A stretch of DNA of 6,603 bases from Acidobacteriota bacterium (GTDB lineage Bacteria > Acidobacteriota > Thermoanaerobaculia > Multivoradales > JAHEKO01). The stretch lies in the NCBI GenBank assembly GCA_024638355.1, contig JAHEKO010000146.1:1-6603 (forward strand), read 5' to 3'. Of this stretch, positions 6,330-6,603 are shown in pieces. Each line of letters opens with the position of its first letter. Within the stretch, counting starts at the first letter, position 1. The notes under the pieces were generated by a model, which did not search any database, was not told the DNA's origin, and saw only the letters and a program-made list of their open reading frames with translations. The position numbers and the translations under genes are program-made.

Positions 6330-6603
6330 ATGAAGCTCGACAAACCGACGCTCACCGTGCTCGCTCCACTGCTCGCGGCGTTGGCGCTGCCGCCGGCCGC
6401 CGCGACTCAGGAGGAGGCGGAAGCGGCTCTCTATGTCCAGGTCGAGTGCATGAAATCGGCCTCACCCGACTATGTCGACGTCGAGACCGAGATCTGGCAG
6501 CCGATGCACCAGGAGGCCGTCGAGCAGGGGAAGTTGGAGAGTTGGGCCTTCTACGGGGTGCTCCACGGAGAGCTCTCGAAGTGCGATTACTACGCCGTGA
6601 CGA
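6330..6603 (+). CDS. Secreted protein of unknown function, cut by right window edge
   Basis: This gene starts at an ATG 7 nt after AAGGAG (6317-6322) and runs off the window after 91 residues, so its full length is unknown. Residues 1-25 look like a Sec signal peptide: KLDK, a Leu/Ala-rich core, and PPAAA before a likely cut at Ala25/Thr26. The mature part opens with an acidic stretch, then YVQVECMK (35-42), ETEIWQPMHQEAVEQGK (52-68) and SWAFYGVLHG (71-80). The pattern of a beta strand, a helix with W-x-P-x-H-Q, then S-W and another strand recalls small dimeric alpha-beta barrel (EthD/NIPSNAP-like) proteins, but this is a weak resemblance from memory. Cys40 and Cys85 could form a disulfide in the periplasm. 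The 31-bp gap to the sugar porter with no terminator suggests co-transcription. I do not recognise its function. Confidence 0.8.
   Translation, partial: MKLDKPTLTVLAPLLAALALPPAAATQEEAEAALYVQVECMKSASPDYVDVETEIWQPMHQEAVEQGKLESWAFYGVLHGELSKCDYYAVT

Noticed and set aside
4721..6355. A 544-codon open frame on the minus strand opposite the sugar porter
   Set aside because: Its composition (Asp, His, Arg, Gly) is the usual antisense shadow of a membrane protein gene in GC-rich DNA, and the plus-strand gene has every family signature.

Overview
The window is about 6.6 kb of GC-rich bacterial DNA carrying five protein genes, three of them complete. It reads as a beta-glucan utilisation locus, most likely for beta-1,3-glucan of the laminarin type. 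Both glycoside hydrolases begin with lipoprotein signal peptides, which suggests a Gram-negative-type, high-GC bacterium that anchors its sugar-degrading enzymes to a membrane. I cannot assign a lineage from this window. No rRNA, tRNA, CRISPR array, insertion sequence or phage gene was seen.

Layout, left to right. (1) The left edge holds most of a GPH-family (MelB-like) sugar:cation symporter on the minus strand, cut at its C-terminus by the window edge. (2) A 167-bp divergent intergenic region follows. (3) A complete GH3 exo-beta-glucosidase lipoprotein lies on the plus strand. (4) A complete GH17 beta-1,3-glucanase-like lipoprotein lies on the minus strand and converges tail to tail with the GH3, with only 10 bp between them. 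(5) A 294-bp divergent intergenic region is rich in inverted repeats. (6) A complete sugar porter of the major facilitator superfamily (XylE/GLUT type) lies on the plus strand. (7) After 31 bp comes the start of a small secreted protein of unknown function, cut by the right edge.

The order is mirror-symmetric: transporter, enzyme, enzyme, transporter, with each transporter divergent from the enzyme beside it. The inferred pathway is that GH17 attacks beta-1,3-glucan chains, GH3 trims the oligosaccharides to glucose, and the two inner-membrane carriers import the products. No TonB receptor, SusC/D pair, regulator or GH16 endoglucanase is present here; they may lie outside.

The points most worth a second look are the 5' leader of the GH17 gene (a terminator-like hairpin followed by three mutually complementary arms just before the ribosome binding site), a 12-bp tandem repeat coding the lipoprotein tether of the GH3, an insertion of about 60 residues in a periplasmic loop of the sugar porter, and the unassigned secreted protein downstream of it. 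The individual families are known; no clearly new system can be claimed from this window.
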